A DNA stretch of 64,000 bases. It comes from Rebecca billardiae RCC1528 (Eukaryota; Haptophyta). Position numbers and translations under genes: made by a program. The DNA is taken from NCBI GenBank assembly GCA_965240325.2, contig OZ251241.1, positions 1,054,001 to 1,118,000 of the forward strand. The letters run 5' to 3'. Positions within the stretch are counted from its first letter, which is position 1. The number at the start of each line of letters is the position of its first letter. The notes below the pieces were generated by a model. The model was not told where the DNA came from. It did not search any database and saw only the letters and a program-made list of their open reading frames with translations. This document shows, piece by piece, positions 21,042 to 30,459 of this stretch.

Positions 21042-22040
21042 TCACGACGCGCCACGATGCCGCGAGGCCGAGGTGATGTCGTCATCGTCGTCTAGTCGTC
21101 GCCTCCTCGTCGTCGTCACATGCAGTGCTTCGTCGAAGAGCACCAGCGCAGCGACCTCGCAGGCGATGGCCCGACGAGCCGCGCCTAGACTTGGATCCTG
21201 ACGCTGAAGGGTGTCCGCCGAGGCTGAGGCACCGTTGCCGTCGGTGTGCACGAGGCGTGTTGCCCTGGCGACGGCGACAGGCCTGGTTGGTGCGGAGACC
21301 ATGCAGCCGCACCACGGTGGCAGCGCCTCGCGCAGGTCGTCGCGGCGTGTCCACTCCGATGGTGGCAGAAGCTCCCACTCGTCACGTGGCTCCTCGGCGC
21401 GGGCCTCAGCGCCGTTCGATCCAGCGAGATGCACGGCGCCGGCAGCTTTCGTTGGTGGCATGGCTCGCACGGTCAGCAGGGGCCTGCCTGCCTTGAGGCC
21501 CTCGCGCACGGCGAGGCAGAGCACCGTGCCGAGGCGCTCCTCGAGAGCGTGTACGTCAGTCTCACGCATAGGTGGACACGATGCGGTGGCAGCGAGGGAG
21601 GGCGATGCCCTGCCACCCGCCAAGCGCAGCGCCCGCCGGGCTGTCAGCGTGGCCGCGAGTGCGCGCCGCGCATCGAACGGTGCCGCGAGCGCGCACGCAA
21701 ACACGCGCTCGGCCCGACCATCGAGCGGCGGCAGTTCGAGAAGAGGGGCAGCGCGCTCGTACGCACGCAGCCATAGCCCATGATCGCGGTAGACCACCTG
21801 CCGCCACGCGCGGCACACACGGGCGGCCCGGCACAGCTCGCCAAACTCGCAGCCGGCGAGGATGCGCGGCAGATAGAGCGTGAGCGGGTCCGGTGGCGTG
21901 CCGCACATGCCAGCCCGCTCCCAGTGCCGCCACGGCGATGGGAAGCCACCGTGTACGTCTGGGACCACCCAGAACAGGCACGGCTCCGGTAGCGACACCC
22001 TTGGCTTGACCCAACGCGCGTCGCCGTACGCGACCGCCAT
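21042..22040 (-). CDS. F-box-like protein
   Basis: 332 residues with a single recognisable element: an F-box-like helix set at about 55-95 (LYLPRILAGCEFGELCRAAR, then VCRAWRQVVYRDHGLWLRAY), the part of SCF adaptors that binds SKP1. The rest is Ala/Arg-rich with an acidic DDDDDI segment near the C-terminus; no LRR, Kelch, WD or ankyrin substrate domain is seen. Single exon. The Met at 22040 is the only upstream candidate before the divergent MYB promoter. The last 60 residues are of low complexity. Confidence 0.65.
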   Translation of the reverse strand: MAVAYGDARWVKPRVSLPEPCLFWVVPDVHGGFPSPWRHWERAGMCGTPPDPLTLYLPRILAGCEFGELCRAARVCRAWRQVVYRDHGLWLRAYERAAPLLELPPLDGRAERVFACALAAPFDARRALAATLTARRALRLAGGRASPSLAATASCPPMRETDVHALEERLGTVLCLAVREGLKAGRPLLTVRAMPPTKAAGAVHLAGSNGAEARAEEPRDEWELLPPSEWTRRDDLREALPPWCGCMVSAPTRPVAVARATRLVHTDGNGASASADTLQRQDPSLGAARRAIACEVAALVLFDEALHVTTTRRRRLDDDDDITSASRHRGAS

Positions 22041-22481
22041 CGTGTACTGGGCGAACTACTGCACGGTAATGAATCTACTAATGATGAGTACTAACGTTCT
22101 CAACGGCTCAACGCTTACTTAGTCCAGCGATTTCGTCACTCTGGGGACCTGTCCGGGCTCCGAAAAGAAAAGAAGATTTGAAAAGACCACTTTTCGTTCG
22201 GCTTTTCGCGGCTTTTTGGGTGTCCGCTTTTTACGCGCCAAACTCGCCGCCCGCGGCGGGCAGGCGTTTCATCGCCTGGGCCTGATCAACAACCCTGGCT
22301 CCTAACAGCTCCGCCGGGCGTTAGACGCCGCCGCGGAGGTCGCTCACGCCGCGGCTCGAGAAGAGGGTGCGTGTTCGGCCCGCTGAGCGAGCGTGCCCGC
22401 GTGCGGCACGATTCACGAGCGTCCGCGCCCGCCCTCCACCTCGCCGCTCGCCATCAGGTGGCACACGGTGGGCGCACGCGC
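22041..22481. promoter_or_regulatory. Bidirectional upstream region (F-box-like / MYB)
   Basis: 441 bp between divergent starts. Around 22160-22235 it carries a purine-rich patch (aaaagaaaagaagatttgaaaa) and repeated CTTTTCG words, unlike the surrounding GC-rich DNA. Confidence 0.4.
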
Positions 22482-25400
22482 ATGGCAGCGCCGGAGACCG
22501 CGATGGCTGTGCAAGTTGCAGTGTCTGCAGCATCTGTGCCGATGCTCGGCAGTAGCAGCGGGCCCGTCGCCTCGAGTGGGCCACCGGTCGCTCACCTAGT
22601 CGCGCCGACGGCCACGGCCGTGCCGGCGCAGACCGCCGCGCCGCCGATGATGGCGGCGCCTGTGCCGGCGACGCCATTCATGGGCGCGACGGTCATGGCG
22701 ACGCCGAGCGCGGTGGAGGGTGGCGCGGCGGGGCCACTGGCGCTGGTTCCGGCGAACACAGTGGCGACGCCACACGTCTCGACGCCAATGGTCATCGCCA
22801 CCTCCTCGCCCGGCCCCGCCGCCGCCGGCGGCGGCGGCGGTGCGGCGCAAGCACCGCCCAATGGCAGCGCGGACGGCAACGACAGTGACGACGAGGAGAA
22901 CGACAACGGCATGGGCGCGCGGCCAGCCGGCGGCGGCAGCGGCAAGGGCAAGACGGGCATCTCGAAGAAGGCCTGGACGCCCGAGGAGGACAAGATCCTC
23001 TCGCAGATCGTCGAGCAGTACGGCGCGCAGAAGTGGTCGACTGTCGCGTCCTATCTCCCGGGGCGCGTCGGAAAGCAGTGCCGGTGCGCGCGCGTGCGCG
23101 CGGCGCTGCAGGCGGTGCGGTGCGGGGCTGGGCGTGGTGTGTCCGCGCGGCGCATACCCCGATCGCGCGCGGCGCCGAGCCCGGGTCGTAGCCCTCTGCC
23201 CCCGCCTGCGCGTCGGGCTCACGCGCCCTCGGCGCCCGCCCGCCGCGCGCCGCGCTCACCCGCTGCCTCCTTGCCGCCGCGCCCACTCGCTGCCTGCTTG
23301 CCGCCGCGCCCACTCGCTGCCTGCTTGCCGCCGCGCAGGGAGCGATGGTTCAACCACCTCTCCTCCGACGTGAAGAAGGGCGCGTGGACGGAGGAGGAGG
23401 ACAAGGCGATCATGGACATGGTCGCGCAGTACGGCACGCACTGGTCCCAGATCGTCAAGTTCATGCCCGGACGCACGGACAACGCCATTAAGAACCGGTG
23501 TGCAGTCCGGCGCGGCGCGGCGCGGCGCGGCGCTGAGCGCGCAGGCCGGGGGCGAGCGAGTGCGGACCTGAGCGCATGCCGGCTGCGCCGCGCGCCGCGC
23601 TGACGCGCCACACCCTCGGTGCATCGCGCGCACGCACGCCCGTCGCAACGCGTAGGTACAACTCCGCAATCCGCAAGCAGAACAGGCTGGCTGCGCGCGC
23701 AGCGGGCCAGGCGGCAGCGGCAGCAGCGGCGGCGGCAGCAGCTGCGGCAGCGGCAGCGGAGGCGGAGGCTGCGCAAGCGGCGCAGGCGGCGGCGCAGGAG
23801 GCCGCGGCGCGCGAGGCCGCGGCGAACGGCCTACCCCTCGCGACCGCGCTCATGGGCTCGGCGCCAGCAATGCCGGCGGTGCTCGCTGACGAGTCGGCCG
23901 CGCTGGCCGCGCTCGGTGCCGCCGAGGGCGCAGGTGACTGGACGGGCAAGGGCGGAGCAAGCGCCGCCGGTGCCAAGAGGACTCGCGCCAAGGGCAAGGG
24001 CGGCGGCAAGGGCGGCAAGGGCGGCAAGGCGGCGGGTGTGGAGGCGGCGGAGGCGGAGGTGCTGCCCAACGGCGCCGATGCGCCCAGCGCCGCGCCCAAG
24101 CCCAAGCCCAAGAAGGGCGGCGGCTCGAACAAGCGCAAGCGCGACCCGGCAGCCAACGCGGAGGCGTCAGCCGCTCGGATCTCCGCCCTCGCCGCGCAGC
24201 TGGCCGCGTGCACTGAGGACACGCCGGAGCGGCGCGAGCTGATCAGCAAGTTCATGGCGGAGCTGCAGCAGTCGGACTCGAAGGCGGGGCGCGCGCGCGG
24301 CGCCAAGGCCGCCGCGCCCATGCAGGCCTCCGGCACCGCCGACGGTCCTGTGGTCGATTCACAACTCAAGGGTGCTTGGCAGGTGCGGGCGCCGCGCGGG
24401 CGCCGCGCGGGCGCAGCGCGCCTCGGCGCGCGTGCGCGACCGCCGCCGCCCGCGCGGCAGAGCTCGCGGCCTGCGCGTGCACCGCGGCGAGCCGCCACCC
24501 CGCGGGAGCCCAGCCGAGCCCGCACCCGCCATCCCTCCGCTCACGGCCCTCCTCCCGCCCTCACACACGCTCGGCTCCCGGCGACCGCGCCGCGCCGTGC
24601 GCCACCGATCGCCACCGGCTGTGCGCTCGGGCGCACGCGCAGGCCCTGTTGGGAGATGGCTGCCCGAGCGCGCACCGCGACTCCACATTCGACTTCTCGT
24701 CGTTCATGGTGCAGGACGGCGCCCTCGGCAGCTCGAGAGAACGAACGCCGCCCGCGGACGGCGCCGGCGGCGGGAGCGGCGGCTCGCCCGCCGCGCTGGA
24801 GGCGCTGAGGCAGTGCCTCTCGAGCGCTGGCGCTGAGCACGGGCGGCTGCAGTTGGGCTCCCCGCCCTCGCTGCAGGCGTCGCCGGTCGCCATCGCGTTC
24901 GCCGCGGCGATGGGCGACCTCTCCGCCGCGCCCGCGCCCTCGGGCCTCGGCGTCGGCCCGCTCCCTCCGCTTCCGTCCGCGCGCCCGTCAGCGCTCCGCG
25001 CGAGCGAGCGACCGAGCGCGCCCGGGCTGACCATCACGGCGCCCGACGGCGGCTCGGGCGCTCGCGCGCCGGACACGGCGACGGCTGCGCGCGAGATTCT
25101 GGCAAAGTTCGAGCTGGACGAGAGCGTAGGCGGGCCGCACACGGGCGGGCCGCACGCGGGCGTGGCGGGCGCTGCCGACGGACGCACCGCGCACGCCGGC
25201 CACGGCGCGGCGCGCACGCCGGCCAGCGCGACGGACAGTCTTGCCGCGAGGCGTGAGCCGCGTGCGCGGCGCCGCCCAAAGCCGCACGGCGGCGGCGCGG
25301 CCAGCTCGCCCAACGCGACGGGTGGCTCGGGCAGCACCGCGCCAGCGGGGAGCGGCGCGCAGACGGCGGAGGTCTCGCCGGAGGGCGATGGCGCGCAGGA

Positions 25401-25548
25401 CTGGTTCGCGACGTATGCGGCCGCCGGCGGCGGCCGCGGCACCTCGGCGGGCGGCGGCGGCGCCATGAGCGGCGGCAACAAGCTCGCTGGCCTCTCCCCT
25501 GCGCTCACCCCGTCCAACCTCGGCGACTTTCTGGTCGACGCCTTCTGA
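22482..25548 (+). CDS. R2R3-MYB transcription factor, four exons
   Basis: Exons 22482-23083, 23339-23497, 23656-24382 and 24643-25548 encode 797 residues; all junction phases agree and the joins rebuild canonical MYB sequence (GKQC-RERW and NAIKNR-YNS). R2 (about 160-206) has all three tryptophans (AWTPEED, KWSTVA, RWFNHL). R3 (about 207-256) has Trp at the first two positions (AWTEEED, HWSQIV) and Tyr at the third; Trp at R3 position one is as in animal c-MYB rather than typical plant R2R3 factors. Both recognition helices are intact, so it should bind DNA. Before and after lie Ala/Gly-rich low-complexity regions and a Lys/Gly basic patch. The ATG at 22482 is the first in frame. Likely nuclear; targets unknown. 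Confidence 0.88.
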
Positions 25549-25999
25549 ATCTGACCGACGATCCGGAGAGCGCGGCGCTCCGCCGACCGGAGGGTGTCGT
25601 CCCGACCGAACACCAAGGCCGCTCGCCATGCAGGTGACGACGACGCGCGCGTCCGCAACGCGTCCGGCCCCCGGGCTCGGCACCCGCTGCGCCTGCCGCG
25701 CCTCGGCGGCCCGGACCGCGCTCCGCTCACCGCTGTCCCGTGCCCGAGTCTCAGCGCGACATCGGTCAGTCGTCAGACGACGTTCATCGTCGTGTATTTA
25801 TTTTGCCGTGCATCACCGTTCCTCACTCTCACTCCTCAGCCTTTATTAACCGTGTCCAGTCGTTCGCGACGGAAAGTTCTGCGGCGCGCTCTCCAGGAAG
25901 CCTCCTGGAAGCTTGGCCACCGGACTGTCTCACGGCCAACCCCGGCGGATTCCGCCCGGCGGCCGTCAGCACTCCCACGTCTAGACTGCTGCTCGCGCC
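25549..25999. other. Short intergenic region
   Basis: 451 bp between the MYB stop and the next start on the same strand. It has a pyrimidine-rich stretch (cattcctcactctcactcctc-like) near 25820-25840 and no gene. Confidence 0.4.
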
Positions 26000-27100
26000 A
26001 TGGCAGAGCGTGCGACTGATGACGACGGCGCGATTGTCTTGCTCGAACACATCAACCTGAACACCGACGATCCAAAGGCCTCGCTCACCTTCTTCCTCGA
26101 CGGCCTCGGCCTCGCGCAGGACCCGAGGATGGGCGAGAGTGTCGACGGCAAGGTGCACGTCAACACCACGATGTGGCTGAACGCCGGCCTCTCGCAGCTG
26201 CACATGCCGATCACGACGCGCGGCGCGTCGGGGCCGCCGACGAATGTGCTCAACGGCCGGATCCATCTCGACGTGCCGTCGCTCTCCGAGGCACGCGCGC
26301 GGCTGGCCGCAGTCGCGCCCGCGCTCGCTCGCACCCGGTTTGGCGTGGACTCCGAGCAGGTGGACTCCGAGGGCGGCGAGGCGCTGCTGGTGACGGACCC
26401 GGCAGGCAATCTGTTTGTCCTCCGCGAGCGTGACGCGTCTGCCCGTGACACGCGCTGCTACCACCCGGGGGAGCCCTCGTGGTGCCTCGGCATCCCGCTC
26501 GTCGAGGTGGCGTGCCCGCCCGGCACCGCCCCGGCCATCGCGCGCTACTACCAGCACTACTTTGGGGCGCGCGCGCACGCGGAGGCGGGCGTGGCGACGG
26601 TGGCGACGGGTCCCGCGCAGCGGCTTCGGTTCTACGAGGATGAGACCGTGCACGCGCCCGCCCTCGGCGCGGACGGGCGCGTCGTGCCCGGCTACCACCA
26701 GCAGCCGCACGGGCTTCACGTCTGCGTGTACCTCGACCGAACGCATGCGAGCGCGCTCAAGCGGCTGGCGGGGGACGGCCTTCTCTGGGGCAACCCGCGG
26801 TACAGGGACCTCGACCACTCGCTCGGCGCGACGCAGTTCCGATGCAAGGACATCGTCGACCCGTCGCAGCCGGGCAGAGTCCTCTTCGAGCTGGAGCACG
26901 AGGTGCGTACGACTGCGCACGCGACGTCACCGTTCTCGCACGCGCAGCCGTACAAGCTGCCGCCGCCGCGCTCGGAGACCGTGCCTCGGCTCGTGAGCGA
27001 GGTGACCGATGCGTACGAGAAGGACTTCGCGGCTGTGCGCGCCGCAAAGGAGGCCATCAAGGAGGGCTGGGTGCCCTCAGCCCCGCCCATCTTGGCTTGA
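26000..27100 (+). CDS. VOC-superfamily (glyoxalase/dioxygenase fold) protein
   Basis: 366 residues forming two beta-alpha-beta-beta-beta modules of the vicinal-oxygen-chelate fold. Module 1 (about 14-145) starts LLEHINLNTDDPKASLTFFL, with His at the usual first metal position, and ends VTDPAGNLFVLRE. Module 2 (about 160-308) starts LGIPLVEVACPPGTAP and ends VLFELEHEV, where Glu fits the last metal position. No signal or membrane segment. The C-terminal 50 residues are a Pro-rich linker and a charged helix. Members include glyoxalase I and extradiol dioxygenases, but nothing fixes the substrate. Single exon; start at the first ATG. Confidence 0.78.
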   Translation: MAERATDDDGAIVLLEHINLNTDDPKASLTFFLDGLGLAQDPRMGESVDGKVHVNTTMWLNAGLSQLHMPITTRGASGPPTNVLNGRIHLDVPSLSEARARLAAVAPALARTRFGVDSEQVDSEGGEALLVTDPAGNLFVLRERDASARDTRCYHPGEPSWCLGIPLVEVACPPGTAPAIARYYQHYFGARAHAEAGVATVATGPAQRLRFYEDETVHAPALGADGRVVPGYHQQPHGLHVCVYLDRTHASALKRLAGDGLLWGNPRYRDLDHSLGATQFRCKDIVDPSQPGRVLFELEHEVRTTAHATSPFSHAQPYKLPPPRSETVPRLVSEVTDAYEKDFAAVRAAKEAIKEGWVPSAPPILA

Positions 27101-28123
27101 GGCACGGGCGCGGCGCTGCTGGCCTTCAAGTTTCGGACCTGTCGGCTGTCACTGTCATTCGGCCGCGCGCTGCGGGCCGTAACTTCAAAGCTGGCCGAGA
27201 CCGACGCGGTGACAGTAGAGTCTCGGACTGACGGGATCCCCTGAGGCCTGACTGACTGATGGCAGTGACTGGCTGAGTACCGCGCCATTGAATGTCGATT
27301 CAGTCTGATGTGAGGCATAAAGCAGGCGCCGGTTACTACTCATCAGACGGAGTCCGCCACCGCCACTGCGAGTGGGGCTCAGACTGCCGCACGGCGGCAC
27401 GGGCCGGCGGCACGGGCCGGGACGTGACATGGAGCAGGCCTGCCGGGCTCACTCTGCGTCGCCACTCAAGGCTTAGCTGTCACTGACCGACTGTACATAC
27501 CAGTTGTCAATTACCCGATGATGAATCGTCATCGGATGCTAGCTGCATGCCTGATGATGGGCAATGAGTCAGAGCGCGCCGCGTGCGCCTGCCGGATTGA
27601 GATTCGGGATTATCAGCAGGTGGAACAGATATTGGCGCCAATCCGCGAGACCGACTGATCGCCAACAACCCGCTGCGAGACCGAGCTCTTCCCGGCTGTG
27701 CGCGTGCATGGGCATTTGCACTGCCTCAAGAAGGCGACAGGCGCGCGGTCAGTGTCTCACTCTCAGCATGGCATGGCAGCGGCTGAGCCGCGCCATGCGC
27801 GTGCGCCGCCACGCAGAATGGGCGACATACAACCCCGCGCCGCTGCCACCGCCAACGCGAGCGCTCTTTGGTATTGTGACGAAGAGCAATCGTGCCTCCT
27901 CGTCACCGTGCGCAAAGAGAGGGCCGCGCTTGCTATGAGGGCAGACCGCAGGGACGCAGACGCCATCTTGCGCCGCATCTGGCCGGTCGCGGGTCGGGGT
28001 CCTGGCCGACGACGTCCCCGCGGTCTCCCGGACTCTGAAATCTCAGCTCCGGAGCGCAAGATGGACGGTCGCTTGGCGACGAGCACACGCGCGCGCGCGC
28101 GACCGAACCTCATCGGCCTCGCC
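27101..28123. other. Intergenic region upstream of CruP-like gene
   Basis: An open frame covers 27698-28123 in phase with the CruP-like gene, but its residues look random and precede a clear leader Met, so I treat it as upstream DNA. Nothing else is recognised. Confidence 0.45.
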
Positions 28124-29989
28124 ATGCCGCCGACGGCCCTCATCGCCTCATGCCTTCTCGTCCTCGCCCCCATGGCCCGCGGCCTGCGCGTGCCCGGGCC
28201 GCAGACGACGCGCGTCTTCGGTGCTCTTGACAAGCGCGCGATCAGCTCGGTGGGAGGCGCGGGCGGTACCTCGCGCCTGGACAGCTTGCTCGCGCTCGAT
28301 GCGGAGCTCCAGCAGCTCCACGAAGGCGAGTGGCCGAGGCTTAGAGATCCATTCGTGCGCACAGTGGACGAGCCACTGCCAGCGCACGGCGAGGCGGTGG
28401 ATGTGGCCGTGTGCGGTGGCACGCTTGGCATCCTTCTGGCGTGCGCCTTGCAACAGCTGGGCCACCGCGTGGCCGTGATCGAGGCGGGCCCTTTGAAGGG
28501 GCGGCAGCAGGACTGGAACACCTCCGAGGACGAGCTGCGCGCGCTCTGTGCCCTCGGCGTCCTGGACGAGAGCGAGCTCGCCGAGGTGGCACCGCGCCGC
28601 TTCGGGCCGATGCGGTGCGCCTTCGGCCCGGAGCCAGGCTTTGAGCTCAGTCTCTCCGGCGTGTTGGACATAGCCGTCTCGCCCGAGGCGCTGCTCCGGC
28701 GCGTGCGCGCGCGCTTCGAGGCGGCGGGCGGCGTGGTGCTGGAGCGCACGCGCGTGGGCGGCGTCTTCGTCCACCCGGACGGCGCGCGGCTCAGCCTCAG
28801 CGCCGCTGGCGCCGACGACTCAGACCTGACGCTGCGCTGCCGCCTGCTCGTGGACTGCATGGGCCATCGCTCGCCCATCGCGCTGCAGCAGCGCGGCGGG
28901 CAGAGGCCGGACGGCGTGTGCGTGCAGGTGGGCTGCTGCGCGTCCGCTGAGGGCTTCGCGCAGTGGGGCGAGCGTGGCGACTTCTTCTGCACCGCCGACG
29001 CCGCCGCCGCGGCAGGCCCCAACGGTCGCGCGCGCGTGCAGCACTTTTGGCAGGCGTTCCCGACGAGCGGCCCGCCTCTGGAGCGCACCGTGTACATGTT
29101 CACCTATCTGCGCCCCGGCCCCGAGATGCCTGGCCTGGTGGACACCCTCGAGGCCTTCTGGGAGCGCCTGCCCGCGTACCAGCGCCTCGACAGCGCGCGC
29201 GCGCCAGCCAGCGGTGCTGACGAGCCAGGCGGCGGCAGTGCGGACACGCTCGCACAGCTGAACGTGTCGCGTGTGGTGTATGGCTGGTTCCCCACGTACC
29301 GCCGGAACGCGCCCCTCGCGCCGGCGTTCGACCGCGTGCTCTCGGTGGGCGACGCGTCGGCCGTGCAGTCGCCGCTGTCCTTTGGCGGCTTCTGCGCCAT
29401 GCTGCGCCACCTGCCCCGTCTGCGCCGCGGCATCGACCTCGCACTGCGCGCCGATGCGCTCGGCCAAGCCGACCTGCGGCGCATGACGCCCTACTTGCCC
29501 AACCTGGCGAGCGCGTGGATGTCCTCCGCGGCGATGACCGCGCGCGCGTACGACCGGCCCGCCGAGCCGTCCACCATCGTCAACGCGCTGCTGGAGGGCA
29601 ACTTCAAGGTCATGGATCAACTACCGCGCGCGCAGGCTGTCGTCTTCTTCCGCGACGTGACGACGCTGCAGACGCTCCTCGCCGTGCTCCTCGGGCAGAC
29701 GCTCACGATGGCGCCACTGCTGCCCGCGGTCGTGGCGGAGCTCGGCCTGGCGGAGCTCGCAGAGTTCAGCGTGCACCTCGGTATGCTCGCGCTCTACACG
29801 GCGGCGGCGGCACTCCTGGTGCCGCCGGATGCCTCAGAGCACCATGCGCGGACGGGGCCACGGCCCGCGGCCGCGGGGCTCCAGGACCACGGCATATCTG
29901 CCGGTGAGCCTACGGTGGCGGTGTCGCTGAAGGCCTTCCGCCGATCGTGCAGGCGCGATGCGTGGCTGTACGGGAGCGGATTGAAATGA
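28124..29989 (+). CDS. cruP: CruP-like lycopene cyclase-family flavoprotein
   Basis: A plastid flavoprotein of the CruA/CruP lycopene-cyclase group; CruP itself has been linked to carotenoid homeostasis under oxidative stress rather than proven cyclisation. 621 residues from the Met at 28124. The leader MPPTALIASCLLVLAPMARG is signal-peptide-like and followed by a basic stretch, as in bipartite plastid targeting. Family motifs: the FAD-binding VAVCGGTLGILLACALQQLG then VAVIEAGPLKGRQQDWN; VLDIAVSPEALLRRVRARFE; LLVDCMGHRSPI; PDGVCVQVGCCA; YMFTYLRPGPEMPGL; VVYGWFPTYRRNAPL and VGDASAVQSPLSFGGF. The C-terminus has two hydrophobic segments (about residues 523-565). Single exon. The next gene converges on it. 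Confidence 0.85.
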   Translation: MPPTALIASCLLVLAPMARGLRVPGPQTTRVFGALDKRAISSVGGAGGTSRLDSLLALDAELQQLHEGEWPRLRDPFVRTVDEPLPAHGEAVDVAVCGGTLGILLACALQQLGHRVAVIEAGPLKGRQQDWNTSEDELRALCALGVLDESELAEVAPRRFGPMRCAFGPEPGFELSLSGVLDIAVSPEALLRRVRARFEAAGGVVLERTRVGGVFVHPDGARLSLSAAGADDSDLTLRCRLLVDCMGHRSPIALQQRGGQRPDGVCVQVGCCASAEGFAQWGERGDFFCTADAAAAAGPNGRARVQHFWQAFPTSGPPLERTVYMFTYLRPGPEMPGLVDTLEAFWERLPAYQRLDSARAPASGADEPGGGSADTLAQLNVSRVVYGWFPTYRRNAPLAPAFDRVLSVGDASAVQSPLSFGGFCAMLRHLPRLRRGIDLALRADALGQADLRRMTPYLPNLASAWMSSAAMTARAYDRPAEPSTIVNALLEGNFKVMDQLPRAQAVVFFRDVTTLQTLLAVLLGQTLTMAPLLPAVVAELGLAELAEFSVHLGMLALYTAAAALLVPPDASEHHARTGPRPAAAGLQDHGISAGEPTVAVSLKAFRRSCRRDAWLYGSGLK

Positions 29990-30459
29990 AGTATGCGCTG
30001 ATGACGACGACGCCGATGCCCGATGACAATATCTCGATCCTGCATATCATGCATGCCCGCGTGATCATATCGCGGCCCTGACGCCGCGGGCGCCGGCCGC
30101 CGCGCTGCAGTGTTGTATGCAACGGGCAATATATATAAAAAGTACACTGATGAGTCTCTGACGATACGATTATTCGAGATCGCCGCGGGGCCGCCTGATC
30201 GTCGCCAGGCGGCTGAGAAGCCCACCGCCGCAGCCCGTACTGCAGGTGAGCAGGAGTCCAGCATCGTCATCGTCATGTCCGCACCGGAAATCATCCGCTC
30301 CGTTCCCGCCGCAGCAGAGGCAAGCGCCGGCCGCGACGCGCGTGGACTGCGCGCGCGGCCTGTCAGGGCCAGACGTCGGTGAGGTGATGCGTGGCGCCGA
30401 GTGACACAGAAAGCAGAGCGGAAGCGGAGCCCCGCGGGGCGCAGGTACGCCCGGCGGGC
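29990..30459. other. Convergent intergenic region
   Basis: 470 bp between the stops of the CruP-like and pyruvate carboxylase genes. It includes an AT-rich patch (caatatatataaaaagtaca) near 30127-30146; no gene is seen. Confidence 0.45.

Noticed and set aside
27698-28123. Upstream extension of the CruP-like frame
   Set aside because: Residues look like translated non-coding DNA; the Met at 28124 directly precedes a good leader peptide.
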